64,000 bases of DNA, from positions 62,001 to 126,000 of the forward strand of contig DBPT01000006.1 in the NCBI GenBank assembly GCA_002304925.1. The letters are read 5' to 3'. Below the pieces are notes generated by a model. That model was not told the origin of the DNA. It worked only from the letters and a program-made list of their open reading frames with translations, and did no database searches. A program made the position numbers and the translations under genes. Every line of letters starts with the position of its first letter. Within the stretch, counting starts at the first letter, position 1. Source of the DNA: Prolixibacteraceae bacterium UBA1413. Its GTDB lineage: Bacteria > Bacteroidota > Bacteroidia > Bacteroidales > Prolixibacteraceae. This document shows, in pieces, positions 63,401 to 64,000 of the stretch.

Positions 63401-63432
63401 CAAAGTAATAAATTTACAAACTATAATTCAAA
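63401..63432 (-). promoter_or_regulatory. Candidate promoter of the acpP operon
   Basis: On the minus strand TTTG (63429-63432) is followed after 20 nt by TTACTTTG (63401-63408), seven of eight matches to TAnnTTTG. Transcription would start near 63394, about 40 nt before the acpP ATG. Confidence 0.5.
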
Positions 63433-63533
63433 TAATTTATTTGAAAAAAATAACAGAATTGATATTGATGTATCACCTAATTTACTTAATTTGAACATTT
63501 TAATCAAATGTTCCAGATCATTGAGGCTTCCCC

Positions 63534-64000
63534 ATGAACCATAAAAACATTGCCATCTTCGCTTCCGGGTCAGGGACCAATGCACAGTGCATCATGGAAT
63601 ACTTTTCAGACAATCAGCACATTAAAGTCGCCTGTTTATTGTCAAACAATCCCGGAGCACATGCCTTGACGCGTGCCGCCAGGTTCAACGTGGACACCTT
63701 CGTTTTTAACCGTGAACAGTTGTATGGAACTCCGGCGGTCATGGATTATCTTCTTGAACAGAAAACCGACCTGGTCGTTTTGGCGGGTTTTCTCTGGCTT
63801 ATTCCCGGCAATTTGATCAGGCGATTTCCCATGGTCAATATTCATCCCGGCCTGTTGCCCCGTTACGGCGGCAAGAATATGTACGGACATCGCGTTCATC
63901 AGGCTGTCATCAGCAACAAGGAGGAATATTCGGGGATCACCATCCATTTTGTCAATGAAAAATATGATGACGGGGCGATTATTTTTCAGGCCAGGTGCCA
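63534..64000 (+). CDS. purN: PurN, phosphoribosylglycinamide formyltransferase (partial, cut by window end)
   Basis: Folate-dependent purine-synthesis enzyme that formylates GAR. The 155 residues present begin MNHKNIAIFASGSGTNAQCI, the phosphate-binding loop, continue with LLSNNPGAHALTRAARF and the catalytic block VNIHPGLLPRYGGKNMYGHRVHQAV. FVNEKYDDGAIIFQARC follows at the edge. Asn, His and Asp of the active site are present. About 35 C-terminal residues are missing by comparison with the usual length. Divergent from acpP. Confidence 0.95.
   Translation, partial: MNHKNIAIFASGSGTNAQCIMEYFSDNQHIKVACLLSNNPGAHALTRAARFNVDTFVFNREQLYGTPAVMDYLLEQKTDLVVLAGFLWLIPGNLIRRFPMVNIHPGLLPRYGGKNMYGHRVHQAVISNKEEYSGITIHFVNEKYDDGAIIFQARC

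Overview
The window comes from a Bacteroidota chromosome, most likely a Bacteroidales-type environmental lineage. The evidence is a promoter matching the Bacteroidota consensus (TTTG-N19-TAnnTTTG upstream of exbB), few Shine-Dalgarno sequences, a type IX secretion (T9SS) C-terminal sorting domain, an exbB-X-exbD-exbD cluster, a SpoIID/AmpG/DUF4922 gene set and Bacteroidota-style FtsZ and LptE/SecG neighbourhoods. Base composition looks even and housekeeping genes dominate. I see no insertion sequence, prophage, CRISPR array or rRNA operon.

Layout. 1-9043 (+): division and cell-wall (dcw) cluster, end of probable murD, then ftsW-murG-murC-ftsQ-ftsA-ftsZ1-ftsZ2-yqeY, with two ftsZ genes in tandem, closed by a strong hairpin. 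9096-16370 (-): envelope block of an outer-membrane barrel protein, a TPR protein, lptC, a CorC-like protein and a PpiD-like foldase. 16436-19682 (-): nadC, nadB and a HAD hydrolase. 19802-25632 (+): GHL10 glycosidase, DUF4922 (HIT-like), a SpoIID homologue without signal peptide, and an AmpG-like permease with a large periplasmic insert, which read together as a muropeptide-salvage operon. 25722-28338 (+): alkaline phosphatase and a PlsC-like acyltransferase. 28362-31326 (-): RhlE helicase, DprA and a small membrane protein. 31399-33713 (+): aroB and aroA. 33721-37480: divergent HGSNAT/NagX-like protein and GH20 hexosaminidase. 37573-39864: tadA and aspS. 39921-42285 (-): exbB-X-exbD-exbD. 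42465-42552 (-): tRNA-Ser(GGA). 42613-45869 (-): asparaginase, TatD, glutamate dehydrogenase. 46110-48056 (-): groES-groEL. 48384-51114 (-): sigma-54 activator, lptE, TPR protein, secG. 51381-55224: kdsB with a possibly structured leader, a near-passengerless T9SS sorting-domain protein, HerA-like ATPase, guanine deaminase-like protein, DUF4332 protein. 55330-60193 (+): leuS, YitT-family protein, M23 peptidase. 60382-63352 (-): acpP-fabF-rnc-LAB_N. 63534-end (+): purN, cut by the window edge.

Most novel points. The two FtsZ proteins align without gaps over their GTPase cores, at about 63 % identity by hand count over residues 11-320. Only FtsZ2 keeps the canonical FtsA-binding C-terminal peptide. 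FtsZ1 instead ends in a short amphipathic stretch followed by FEDDD, and the neighbouring FtsA ends the same way, so FtsZ1 may carry its own membrane tether. The GHL10-DUF4922-SpoIID-AmpG cluster looks like an incompletely described peptidoglycan salvage pathway. A nested inverted-repeat region upstream of kdsB may be a structured leader or small RNA.

Limits: family names come from recognition of motifs and length, not from a database search. Several starts were moved from an upstream TTG/GTG or in-frame ATG to a better ATG, as stated in the entries.
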